Of a stretch of DNA of 64,000 nucleotides, positions 8,556-17,498 are shown one piece after another (position 1 is the first letter of the stretch; each line of letters begins with the position of its first letter). The translations under genes were made by a program, and so were the position numbers. This stretch comes from Farysia itapuensis (Eukaryota; Basidiomycota; Ustilaginomycetes; Ustilaginales; Ustilaginaceae), in NCBI GenBank assembly GCA_023212645.1, contig JALBYC010000013.1, positions 186,001 through 250,000 of the forward strand, written 5' to 3'. The notes under the pieces are model-generated. The model ran no database searches, had not been told where the DNA came from, and saw only the letters and a list, made by a program, of their open reading frames with translations.

Positions 8556-10424
8556 ATGACGACTCAAATACCTCAGAGAACGGTCAAGAGGCAGCGGCTG
8601 GCCGATGAAAAGGCTGCGAGGGAGGCCTCTCTCATGCAGGCTCAGGGACAGCTGGGACCTTCCACCGAGACGTTGGTGATTCAGTTTCAGTCTGGGCAGG
8701 ATGGAAGCCTTCTTGGGCCGGCGATCAATTTGCCCGCTGCCACTGGACAAAAGGAGTTGCAAGCTATCATCAACCAGCTGCGTCGTCAGATTAAACAAGC
8801 TCAGGGACCCAAAAGACGCACCGAAGATGATCCAGAATCGTCTGGCAGTGATGACGAAGATGACGACCTACCATACGCTTTCCACGTCGATCTCCAGCAA
8901 ATTGCCAAGAACGCTCTAGACCAAGCCAAGGAAGAACTTCTCAAAAGCAATACCCGATTACCGATCAACGAGTCGCTAACAAAGGATGTTCTCAACGCTC
9001 AGGCTGCCAAAAAGCTGGGACTGAGTCAGGAAGATACGCTTACTGTCGTTTTTGAACCCCAGGCGGTTTTCAAAGTACGAAGCGTCAACCGTTGCTCAAG
9101 CACGATGAGTGGACACGCCTCCCCGATTCTGTGCAGTACCTTCTCGCCAACAGGCTCGCTGCTAGCGACCGGAGCAGGAGACAAGACGGCTCGTTTATGG
9201 GACTTGGATACAGAGACACCTATGCACACACTCGTCGGGCATTCCAACTGGGTCTTGTGCGCCGAGTGGGAGGGCAGGGAACGCAAGTTGGCCACGGGCG
9301 ACATGAACGGCGAAGTGTGGATCTGGGAAGCTCTCGACGCAGCCTACACCGGTCGCAAAGGCTGGCTCGCGCGTACCGGCAAGCAGGTCGACGAGGAATG
9401 GCAAGCAGAACAAGAGTCTACTGCCCAAGAAGGCGAGACCGAAGAAGAAAAGATCAAACGCATGGGTGTCAAGCAACGCCGAGCCGCACGTAACGCAGCG
9501 CCGCAGGGCAAAGCGCTCAAGGGTCATTCCAAATGGATCACGTCACTATCCTGGGAACCTGTGCACGTCAATGCGATCAACCCGCGCCTCGCCTCCTCAT
9601 CCAAGGACTTTACGGTCCGGGTGTGGAACACGACCCTGCGACGATGTGAGTACGTTCTCGGCGGACACACTGCTTCCGTCAACTGCGTCAAGTGGGGCGG
9701 AGAGGGCGCCATCTACACTGCGTCATCTGACCGTACGGTCAAAGTATGGTCAGCAGATGGCGGAAAGCTGATTCGCTCCCTCAACGAGCATGCACACTGG
9801 GTCAACACAATCGCGCTATCCACCGACTTTGTCCTACGAACAGGACCTTTTGACCACACAGGGCGTGCCACTTCCTCGACAGCGACGCAGTCCTACGTGC
9901 AACCGTCAGATGAGGATGCCAAAGCCTCTGCGCTCAAAAGATGGAAGGAAGCCACGGGCGCTGGCGCCAACCCTGAAGTCATCATCACGGGATCTGACGA
10001 CTTAACGCTGTTCCTATGGCCACCCCAGATTAGTGGCTCTGCTGTCCAGCCCAAGAAGCCTGTAGCCCGGCTCACGGGTCACCAAAAGACCGTCAACCAC
10101 GTCGCCTTCAGTCCGGACGGCAAAAGGATCGCATCGGCATCGTTCGACAACAGCGTGAAGTTGTGGGACGGTGCTACTGGCAAATTCATCGCCACGCTGA
10201 GAGGACACGTAGCGTCAGTGTATCGACTTGCCTGGTCGTCAGACTCACGTTTGCTCGTATCAGCATCCAAAGATTCAACCTTGAAACTGTGGGATCCTAT
10301 CAAGACGTTCAAGATCCGAAAAGATTTGCCCGGCCACGAAGACGAGGTGTACTGTGTCGATTTCGTCGCCGACAAAGTCGCAAGTGGTGGCCGTGACCGA
10401 GTCGTCAAAATCTGGCGACACTAA
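8556..10424 (+). CDS. RSA4: Notchless-type WD40 60S assembly factor
   Basis: A 622-residue protein matching the Rsa4/NLE1 family. Near residues 28-100 it has the ubiquitin-like NLE domain (LVIQFQSGQDGSLLGPAI), then eight WD40 blades, visible as repeated GH...W/F...W(D) units: MSGHASPIL, LVGHSNWVL, LKGHSKWIT, LGGHTASVN, LNEHAHWVN, LTGHQKTVN, LRGHVASVY and LPGHEDEVY. In yeast the NLE domain is pulled by the AAA ATPase Rea1 to drive remodelling of pre-60S particles. The blade 2-3 loop carries a long charged insert (EEWQAEQESTAQEGETEEEK). ATG at 8556 (MTTQIPQ) is chosen over in-frame codons upstream because the conserved region starts right after it and the upstream part is promoter shared with RRP14. 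Confidence 0.93.
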   Translation: MTTQIPQRTVKRQRLADEKAAREASLMQAQGQLGPSTETLVIQFQSGQDGSLLGPAINLPAATGQKELQAIINQLRRQIKQAQGPKRRTEDDPESSGSDDEDDDLPYAFHVDLQQIAKNALDQAKEELLKSNTRLPINESLTKDVLNAQAAKKLGLSQEDTLTVVFEPQAVFKVRSVNRCSSTMSGHASPILCSTFSPTGSLLATGAGDKTARLWDLDTETPMHTLVGHSNWVLCAEWEGRERKLATGDMNGEVWIWEALDAAYTGRKGWLARTGKQVDEEWQAEQESTAQEGETEEEKIKRMGVKQRRAARNAAPQGKALKGHSKWITSLSWEPVHVNAINPRLASSSKDFTVRVWNTTLRRCEYVLGGHTASVNCVKWGGEGAIYTASSDRTVKVWSADGGKLIRSLNEHAHWVNTIALSTDFVLRTGPFDHTGRATSSTATQSYVQPSDEDAKASALKRWKEATGAGANPEVIITGSDDLTLFLWPPQISGSAVQPKKPVARLTGHQKTVNHVAFSPDGKRIASASFDNSVKLWDGATGKFIATLRGHVASVYRLAWSSDSRLLVSASKDSTLKLWDPIKTFKIRKDLPGHEDEVYCVDFVADKVASGGRDRVVKIWRH

Positions 10425-10573
10425 TCAGTGCACAGTCCTTTTTTTCGGTAGACGTACGAATATCATAAAACATTGTAATGTATGCATGTAGCGTGATGCG
10501 ATCGAGGAGTAACGAGAAACGAGGAACACAGAAGAGGCATTTTGCGGGAGACGGAAGGAGGAGACCGAGGGAG

Positions 10574-12205
10574 CTACTTGCGCTTGGATCGCTTCTTGGA
10601 CGACGCAGAGGTGCGAATGGAAGAAGAGTAGCTGTTCGTGCCGTTGGACTTGGGCTGGAGAGTGTGTCTATTGAGTGTAGTATCCTCTTCTAGTAGGTCT
10701 GCGTCGACTTCATCATCTTCTAGGCTGCTTTCTGCATCGGATCTTGAGTCTACGGCTCCGTTCTTCGTCAATACTCTGTAGGCGACCCTCAAAATCATGT
10801 AGAACCACGTGAGCAGGATGACTTGCAATGCCAGTAGCAAAGCAATAAGGGTATGGTGTGCTTCTTTGGAGAAAAAGTCGCCCGTTCTCCAGTTGATAGG
10901 GTGGAAGGAATTGGTGAGACGCGACTCATAGACGCATGACCATACGACGAACATATACAAGATATGACGTGTGACGAGCCAAGAGAGCATGAATACGCCA
11001 AAAGCGACGTCGCAGATGGTCTGCAAACCGGCGTACTTGAGCATCTTGGCCGTACTGAGCGCAATGTCGCTCGGGTCCATTAAGCACAGGATGGCGTTTC
11101 CCACGCGATGGTAGCTGCAGATGTACGATCCAGATATGAGAGCGATCGTGATAATGTGGTGAGAGAACATTTGCCAATGGTCGGATCGACGTTCTTCGAC
11201 GTGCAGTACAAAGCATTGCTGAATGTAAAACGCGAGCGAGGCAAGGTAATAGAACTTGAACAAAGGGTCGAGTTGAAACTGTGGGTAGTTTGTCCAGTAC
11301 TCGAATGTCTTGAGTGGCCAGTAAGACTCGCGAGATGCAATGTATAGACCAAGAGCCCAGGAGCAGGTGTAGTAGGTTACACTGAAGCCTTGTTCGGCGA
11401 AGCGGAGAACTTTCTTCTCGCGGCTTCGGAGAGCTTTTGACCGTTGCCCGGCATCTTTGTTGGACCTTCGGGCTTCCTTTTCGATAGGTACACAGAGATC
11501 GCCGATGGGTAATAGAACGTACTTCATCCAAAGCGCTCTGGCCAGAGTGAAGACGACGACCAGGGTGGCGACAAAGAGAGCGTCTTTCCAGCCTCGCTCA
11601 TAGAGATAGCCAGGAACACCGTACAGCAGAGCCCATGGTTGCCTGGTGCTTTGCGATGGGGTGAGACTTCCGTACGAGTTGGTCAGACTATGCTTGAAGG
11701 ACGCCACTGGCGAGATGGCAGGGTCAGGAACAGGGTACGAGAGGCCCAGACATGCGCGTGTGAAGTTGTGAAGTGCGGTCAAAGGATGACCAAAGCCGCG
11801 GGCATCACTGCGAAAAGGACCAACACTGTCCCGAAACAGCTCGGAAGCCAGTTCAGAGAAGGGCTGATGACCCTTTTCAGAAGCGTTGGGAAGATCCGAT
11901 GCAAAAGGAACGAGGGAAGGTAGTCGTAGCCATGACGGAATGATGGAGTGAAGTGACTGCGGCAGGTGTAAGTGGAAGGAAAGGTGAGCGAGGGAGAGTG
12001 AGGAGGGCGATGAGAGCGTGTGCATGACGAGCACAGCTACCACGGCATTCAGTGGATACTGGATCTGGTCATTGAGCAATTGGTCGGCGGCCCTTCGTGT
12101 GACGGACCACTCCCTTGGGGGCGTATACGAGGGTTTGGCCGATGCGGCATGATGCGATTGCTTCCGCGCCGCGGTGCCGTTGGACGAGCGTGGTCTCCGA
12201 GCCAT
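10574..12205 (-). CDS. LAG1: Ceramide synthase (LAG1/LAC1 family)
   Basis: A 543-residue multi-pass ER membrane protein that acylates sphingoid bases with very-long-chain acyl-CoA. The TLC (TRAM-LAG1-CLN8) domain spans about residues 265-475. The Lag motif is intact: paired histidines HH at 349-350, SYHRVGN, and the two aspartates in MDPSD (377 and 380). A hydrophobic segment near residue 55 and further spans at 205-225, 275-290 and 315-335 fit the family topology. The tail has an acidic serine stretch (SLEDDEVDADLLEED, a plausible casein kinase 2 target as in yeast Lag1) and ends in KKRSKRK, a basic C-terminus suited to ER retention. LCB3, which acts on the same pathway, is transcribed divergently 536 bp away. 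Confidence 0.94.
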   Translation of the reverse strand: MARRPRSSNGTAARKQSHHAASAKPSYTPPREWSVTRRAADQLLNDQIQYPLNAVVAVLVMHTLSSPSSLSLAHLSFHLHLPQSLHSIIPSWLRLPSLVPFASDLPNASEKGHQPFSELASELFRDSVGPFRSDARGFGHPLTALHNFTRACLGLSYPVPDPAISPVASFKHSLTNSYGSLTPSQSTRQPWALLYGVPGYLYERGWKDALFVATLVVVFTLARALWMKYVLLPIGDLCVPIEKEARRSNKDAGQRSKALRSREKKVLRFAEQGFSVTYYTCSWALGLYIASRESYWPLKTFEYWTNYPQFQLDPLFKFYYLASLAFYIQQCFVLHVEERRSDHWQMFSHHIITIALISGSYICSYHRVGNAILCLMDPSDIALSTAKMLKYAGLQTICDVAFGVFMLSWLVTRHILYMFVVWSCVYESRLTNSFHPINWRTGDFFSKEAHHTLIALLLALQVILLTWFYMILRVAYRVLTKNGAVDSRSDAESSLEDDEVDADLLEEDTTLNRHTLQPKSNGTNSYSSSIRTSASSKKRSKRK

Positions 12206-12741
12206 GACGGAGGCAAGCAGGGGAGGCTGTGTAGGCCACGAGCTAGCAAGATGCTTGTCGCCTTTGCGCTGCGATGAACTGGTTTAGCGGAAGGAATGAT
12301 GAAGTAGCAAGGCAAGTGAGCATGGGGTGTTGCAGTTGAACGACTTGCATTCGGTGTATTCGGGAAGTGCACGTTTAACGATTCAATAAACACAAATTTC
12401 TTCTCAAACACTTTTTGACATGAATTGCAGGAAAAGGGATCCACAAAGGCAAAAAGAGGCCACGAAAATAGAGAAAAAAAAGGACAATCGCGGTATATCT
12501 GGGTGGAACGTGTCTGGTTATGGAAGGCAGAGGGAGTGTCACGCTCAGTGAATCGCCAGATGGCATGTGGCCGGTGGTATGTGCGCGTACGTGCGCTTTT
12601 TGGGGCGACTAGTGTTGGTCCGCTAATTTATGCGCTGCGGCCGGCATTGTCGTGGCGCGTTACCCGATGATCGGAGCCAATATACCGCATCTTTGGCCTA
12701 CGGATGACAGCCCTTCCTAACCACCATTTCTTCCCTGCACC
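12206..12741. promoter_or_regulatory. Shared intergenic region between LAG1 and LCB3
   Basis: A 536-bp gap between two divergent sphingolipid genes. It contains an AT-rich stretch at about 12370-12490 (including a run of A near 12473) and, 60-70 bases before LCB3, CCAATATACC at about 12675, which combines a CCAAT-like and a TATA-like sequence. No open reading frame of note. Confidence 0.4.
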
Positions 12742-14808
12742 ATGTCTCCGGCTCACACGGGTCAGCCCAGGAGTCGCTCAAACCGACAGCCTGCTGCGCG
12801 CGGACAGTCCGGCTCGAGTGTAGACGAAGATACCAAGATCTCGGGCAATTCGGCCAACGGCGCGTCTTTATCTCACATACACAAACCAGCATTGTCAGTC
12901 GATACCACCGCCGCTTTCATCGACTCATCGGCCAACAAGGGACACAAGCATGAGAAAATTGAACGCATCGGCATGATCCGTGGCTCTTCTCACGTCGGAA
13001 GCAAGGATAAGGATGCTATCGGCGCCCAGAGCTCCACCACTTCCATTGGTTTACAGGACGATGCAGTCTATGACGCTTACTTGTCGTCTCCAATCGCCTA
13101 TCTGCGTCGCCTGCTGGTATCTCAGTTGCGCAGAGAGGCATCTTGGCATGCGCGCCACCAAAAAGCAGTGCGACGGCCTTGGCTAGACCGCTTCTTTGTC
13201 AACACTTCGCTTCTCGGTACACACTCCTTCTTCCTCGTCTTCTTGCCCATGACCTTTTGGCTTGGAAGTCCTCGATTCGCGCGTGGCATTATCAATGTCC
13301 TTGCACTGGGCGTATACCTATCATCAGCCATCAAGGATCTCTTTTGCGTACCAAGACCGTTATCTCCGCCCGTCACCCGGTTGACTATTGGCACACATCA
13401 TCTCGAATACGGCTTTGTCTCCACCCATTCGACCAACAGCGTCAGTATCGCCCTGTTTGTCTACCTCTGGGTCTGTCAAGTCCGCCAAGCACAATCTATC
13501 GAAGATATCGCCAACGGCCTAATCGGCTCTTCCATCATCTCAGAGACTACAGCCACCATCTTCAATTCCCGATGGTGGGAATTTGGCCTTCTCTTCTACG
13601 CAGTCAGCGTCGTCTACGGCCGCATATATGCTGGTATGCATTCTGTTTCAGACTGCGTTGCTGGCTCTCTTCTCGGAGCAGGTATCACCGGGTTGCAGTG
13701 GTACTATTTCGACTACATTGAGGACTTTATCAAGCTTCAGTCGTGGTACGTACCACTGGCCATCATTCCCGCCGGACTGGTCATGGTCTCGGTACATCCA
13801 CAGCCCGTCGAAGATTGTCCGTGTTTCGAAGATGCTATCGCTTTTATTTCCGTCTCCATGGGCATTGCTCTGGCACGATGGTCGTGCGTCAACTTCGACA
13901 TGATGCTAACTCGCGATCCTTACAACCACGCCCTCTCCCATTTGGGCCAGGATATCAAGTCACTCGCACACGGTCCACAAGCAAAATTCAGACTACCGCT
14001 GCTGAAGCTTACCGCTCAACCGGGTCCCCTGGAGCGCCTATTGAAAGCATCCTTGGTATTGCTCTTAGGTGTAGCAACGGTGCTCATGGTACGCGTAGTT
14101 GCAAAGTTGCTCTGCAAGATTCTTCTTCCACCCATCTTCCGCTTTGTAGATGAGCTGATCGGCTTCAGTCTGCCCAGAAGACACTACACTCAGGCAAAGG
14201 ACTACGACAACATTCCTCTGGATCATCTCGGCTCCCTCCCCTCGGCCATTGATCTGCCCTCGCAAATCTTTGTGACCGATGAAAGTGGCAAGCGACATTT
14301 GGTCTCTTCTCCGGGACCTAGTCGCCAATCTAGCGCCGATGTTCGCAACGGCAGCGCAGCCTCTAGCCTAACGGCCTTGTCAAGCCCGTCCATCCTGCCA
14401 AGATCGCCTCTGGTGTCTAGTCCTACCCATTCCCCCGTGCCTTCTAGAAGCAACAGTCCAAATCCCATCGATGCGCGATCCAGAAGTGGGTCAGCTCGCA
14501 ATGCGAAACAGTCTTCACCACGGAAGGCGCAGTTCACGCTGGGAGGGTCTATGGACGACGACGATACTGCCGCCGATCTGCCTATACCACTGACGCAATC
14601 CAAAGCACATCCCCACTTTGTGGCCCCGGACGAGAAGCTCGCCCGTCATCTTGCCGCCGAAATCAAGGGAACAAGCCAAGAAGAGGTGGAAAAGGAAGTC
14701 AAGCATTACGACGCGGATGTTTTGACCAAGGTCATTGTTTACGCCAACATCGGTCTCTTTTCCGGAGGCTTCATCCCGGCGTTCTTCGAGCGTCTTGGTC
14801 TCATATAG
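12742..14808 (+). CDS. LCB3: Sphingoid long-chain base 1-phosphate phosphatase (PAP2 family)
   Basis: A 688-residue ER membrane protein predicted to dephosphorylate dihydrosphingosine/phytosphingosine 1-phosphate, feeding bases to ceramide synthase. The three phosphatase motifs are visible: K198-x6-R205-P206 (KDLFCVPRP), the middle motif EYGFVSTHSTNS with catalytic H229, and R294-x5-H300-x3-D304 (GRIYAGMHSVSD). The middle motif normally reads P-S-x-H; here valine 226 stands in the proline position. Several hydrophobic helices surround and follow the motifs (about 155-190, 232-248, 280-320, 340-360, 430-460). The N-terminal 110 and the C-terminal 200 residues are polar and serine-rich, making it longer than yeast Lcb3 (409 aa), and a last hydrophobic segment lies at the extreme C-terminus. 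ATG at 12742 is the first in frame. Confidence 0.9.
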   Translation: MSPAHTGQPRSRSNRQPAARGQSGSSVDEDTKISGNSANGASLSHIHKPALSVDTTAAFIDSSANKGHKHEKIERIGMIRGSSHVGSKDKDAIGAQSSTTSIGLQDDAVYDAYLSSPIAYLRRLLVSQLRREASWHARHQKAVRRPWLDRFFVNTSLLGTHSFFLVFLPMTFWLGSPRFARGIINVLALGVYLSSAIKDLFCVPRPLSPPVTRLTIGTHHLEYGFVSTHSTNSVSIALFVYLWVCQVRQAQSIEDIANGLIGSSIISETTATIFNSRWWEFGLLFYAVSVVYGRIYAGMHSVSDCVAGSLLGAGITGLQWYYFDYIEDFIKLQSWYVPLAIIPAGLVMVSVHPQPVEDCPCFEDAIAFISVSMGIALARWSCVNFDMMLTRDPYNHALSHLGQDIKSLAHGPQAKFRLPLLKLTAQPGPLERLLKASLVLLLGVATVLMVRVVAKLLCKILLPPIFRFVDELIGFSLPRRHYTQAKDYDNIPLDHLGSLPSAIDLPSQIFVTDESGKRHLVSSPGPSRQSSADVRNGSAASSLTALSSPSILPRSPLVSSPTHSPVPSRSNSPNPIDARSRSGSARNAKQSSPRKAQFTLGGSMDDDDTAADLPIPLTQSKAHPHFVAPDEKLARHLAAEIKGTSQEEVEKEVKHYDADVLTKVIVYANIGLFSGGFIPAFFERLGLI

Positions 14809-15489
14809 CTTTTGTCGCGCATCGCTGGACATTGGTCAGCATAGTGACCCTGTGATATCAAGGACTTTATTATGTATGGGCATGAGATACTCAGAACACA
14901 AGCGAGATCCTGTGGGGTGGTCTTGGCGCCATTGAGGTCAGATAGGTCAGCACACGGGGGCGGGCGATCTCACTATTCCGTGCCTGGGCTAAACGCAGGC
15001 GCGCGTCTGTATGGGACGTGGACGGCGACTTGAGCGGGAGAAGCGAGGCAGAGGGTGGATTTGCCGACGTTCGAAGTGTAGGGGGGACGCTTCGGTTGTG
15101 CGGATTTACGCGTCATTTTTCGATTTGTGCATTGCCGGCAGCACGAGAGCAGTCAGAATTTGCGCTGACGGCCAGTTCTCGCCTGTGCTTCTTGTGTCAA
15201 CCGCATTGCTCAAGCGCTGATGCTGTGGCGCTTCTTCAGGCCCGGCACATGGCAAAGGAGAAAAGTTCTCCGCGACAATGTACGTAGCCTCGCTTGTTGG
15301 CCAAGAAATGCAGACGTTGTTGGCTTTCCCTGCGTGGGGTAGCGGCTGATGCATGCGCGAGAGTCGGCGGTCGCCGTTGTCTGCAGCCTACCCCACATTG
15401 CTTGCCGCGCGGAGTACTTAACCTGCGGCTTTCCCTGCCGTTCCGACTCGCCCACCACCGTCTCTCGTTGCATCCAAGAGACTGCAACC
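14809..15489. other. Intergenic region, LCB3 3' end to MFS promoter
   Basis: 681 bases with no supported gene. The last 100 bases before the MFS start are CT-rich, as expected for a fungal 5' leader. No repeat, RNA gene or clear TATA box was found. Confidence 0.4.
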
Positions 15490-17235
15490 ATGACTACCAC
15501 AGATATGAAAGACGAGAAAACGTCAGACAGCTTGATGCTCGAGACCACGTCTCGCGACTCATCTGCTCAAGCTACATCCCATGATGCAAACGCGTTGCAG
15601 TTTGACGACAAGGGTCTTCCAACCGATCCGCAGCATCTCGCCGCATTCAAAAGAGGTCTTCGCAAGCTCGACAGCAGGGCCGTACCGCCACTTGCCCTCC
15701 TCTGGCTCGCCAACTTCATCGATCGCAGCAACATTGGCAACGCCAAAACCGCAGGCCTCGAGAGAGATCTACGCCTCACCGGCAACCAGTTCAACGTAGC
15801 CTTGGCCCTTTTCTACGTCACATACATTTTCGTCGAGATACCCAGCAACGTCATGGTGCGCAAGGTTGGAGCCAAGTTCTGGCTGCCTTTCCTGGTCTTT
15901 TGCTGGGGTATTGTCACAATCTGTCTTGGCTTGGTGCAGAACTTTGCCGGTTTGATCGTGATCCGTCTGCTGCTGGGCGTTTTCGAGGGAGGCTTGCTGC
16001 CAGGAATGCCGTTGTACCTCTCGACTCTGTACCCGAGATACATGGTTCAATTCCGTATTGGTCTGTTCTACGCGAGTGCCTCGCTGGCAGGAGCTTTTGG
16101 CGGTGTTCTTGCATCCGGCTTCATCCAGATGGACGGACTGGGAGCACAGACAAGAACGTTGGCGAGTCGCTTGCCCGCTACAGCCACTGGAGTCGCCGGC
16201 TGGAGATGGATCTTCATCATGGAAGGCATCTTGACCATTATCGTAGCATCGTTCGCATGGTGGAGTCTTCCTGCCTCTGTCAAGAAGGCCAAGTTCATTC
16301 CCGATGACGAGAGAGAGGCTCTTTTAGCCGTCATGGGTCGAGACCAACAGAACAATCGCGCCAAAGCAGCAGGCATGGCCCCAGCCCAGTTTACCCCGGA
16401 CGCCAAACATGCCGAAAGTCAACGTCACATGCCTCCGGTAGCGCCACCGACGGCCGTGACGGTCGAAAAGCAAGAAGCTGGCACAGCAATGCACCAAGCT
16501 CTTGTCTTTGAGGAAGAACAGTTTGAATGGCGTGAGATCCGTCGAGGTCTGATGGAGCCTCAAGCTTGGGTCACTGGCATCGCCTACCTGCTCATTTGCA
16601 ACTCTTTGTACAGTTTCTCGCTTTTCTTGCCTACCATTCTGCGAGGCATCTACCCCGATATTACGACCACTCGCCTTCAGCTTTTGACCGTGCCGCCTTA
16701 TGTGCCGGCCACTGTGCTGGTTCTCATCGTCGCATGGCTGGCCGACAGGACCAGGATGCGTGGGCCTTTTATCTTGGCATGCCTGCCAATTTGCATGGTC
16801 GGCTACATTATGCTCCTCGTCAGCACTGATGCCAAGGTCCAGTACGGCGCCACATTCTTGATTGCTCTCGGCATTTACCCAGTGGCACCCTGCATCTTGA
16901 CCATCCCTATCAACAATACCTCTGGGCTGTACAAGCGGGGAACGGTCAATGCGCTCCAACTTATGATCGCAAATCTTGCAGGGTTTGTTGCCTCAAATAT
17001 TTACCAAAGCCAATGGGCGCCACGGTACGTCCAAGGACACTCAGTTGCTCTTGGCTCCCTTATCCTGGCCTGGATCTTCATCGCCTTCAACGTCTGGTGG
17101 TGCTGGAGCGAGAACCGGGCCCGCGCAGCTGGCAAGCGCGATGGCAACTGGGAAGAATACCAGCGCCTGCTCCAGGACGGCAAGACGCGAGCGCCTATTG
17201 GCGATCGCAGCCCTGACTTCCGATACACATTGTAG
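15490..17235 (+). CDS. MFS anion:cation symporter (Dal5/allantoate permease-like)
   Basis: A 581-residue transporter with 12 predicted membrane spans. The opening LDSRAVPPLALLWLANFIDRSNIGNA and the following segments (FYVTYIFVEIPSNVMVRKVG, RLLLGVFEGGLLPG, WRWIFIMEG) are typical of the anion:cation symporter family, whose members carry allantoate, nicotinate, pantothenate, biotin precursors and related organic anions at the plasma membrane. The substrate cannot be told from sequence. The central cytoplasmic loop (about residues 270-350) is long. The start MTTTDMKDEK (ATG at 15490) is chosen since the polar N-terminal tail begins there; the frame upstream is not conserved-looking. No signal peptide. 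It stands between LCB3 and a Zn2Cys6 regulator on the same strand; regulation of one by the other is possible but unproven. Confidence 0.85.
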   Translation: MTTTDMKDEKTSDSLMLETTSRDSSAQATSHDANALQFDDKGLPTDPQHLAAFKRGLRKLDSRAVPPLALLWLANFIDRSNIGNAKTAGLERDLRLTGNQFNVALALFYVTYIFVEIPSNVMVRKVGAKFWLPFLVFCWGIVTICLGLVQNFAGLIVIRLLLGVFEGGLLPGMPLYLSTLYPRYMVQFRIGLFYASASLAGAFGGVLASGFIQMDGLGAQTRTLASRLPATATGVAGWRWIFIMEGILTIIVASFAWWSLPASVKKAKFIPDDEREALLAVMGRDQQNNRAKAAGMAPAQFTPDAKHAESQRHMPPVAPPTAVTVEKQEAGTAMHQALVFEEEQFEWREIRRGLMEPQAWVTGIAYLLICNSLYSFSLFLPTILRGIYPDITTTRLQLLTVPPYVPATVLVLIVAWLADRTRMRGPFILACLPICMVGYIMLLVSTDAKVQYGATFLIALGIYPVAPCILTIPINNTSGLYKRGTVNALQLMIANLAGFVASNIYQSQWAPRYVQGHSVALGSLILAWIFIAFNVWWCWSENRARAAGKRDGNWEEYQRLLQDGKTRAPIGDRSPDFRYTL

Positions 17236-17498
17236 ATCACCTTGCATTTCAATCACGATTGACCGTGTTACACAGATGACCAAATGCCGCAATTGCCGGA
17301 AAGCGGGACGCGGGAAATGTGCGAATCATGTCAGATTGTGATGTTCAGACCCTTGAAGTGGTTCGACAAAGTCTGACGATCTACGTCTGTGTGCTTCACA
17401 TCCTACTGTATAGAGTCTTGTCATTTGGTGTCTGGCTTGACGGCATGACGGCACACAGACGACAGTAAAGTACGACGACGAAACAGAGGTGGTCAAGT

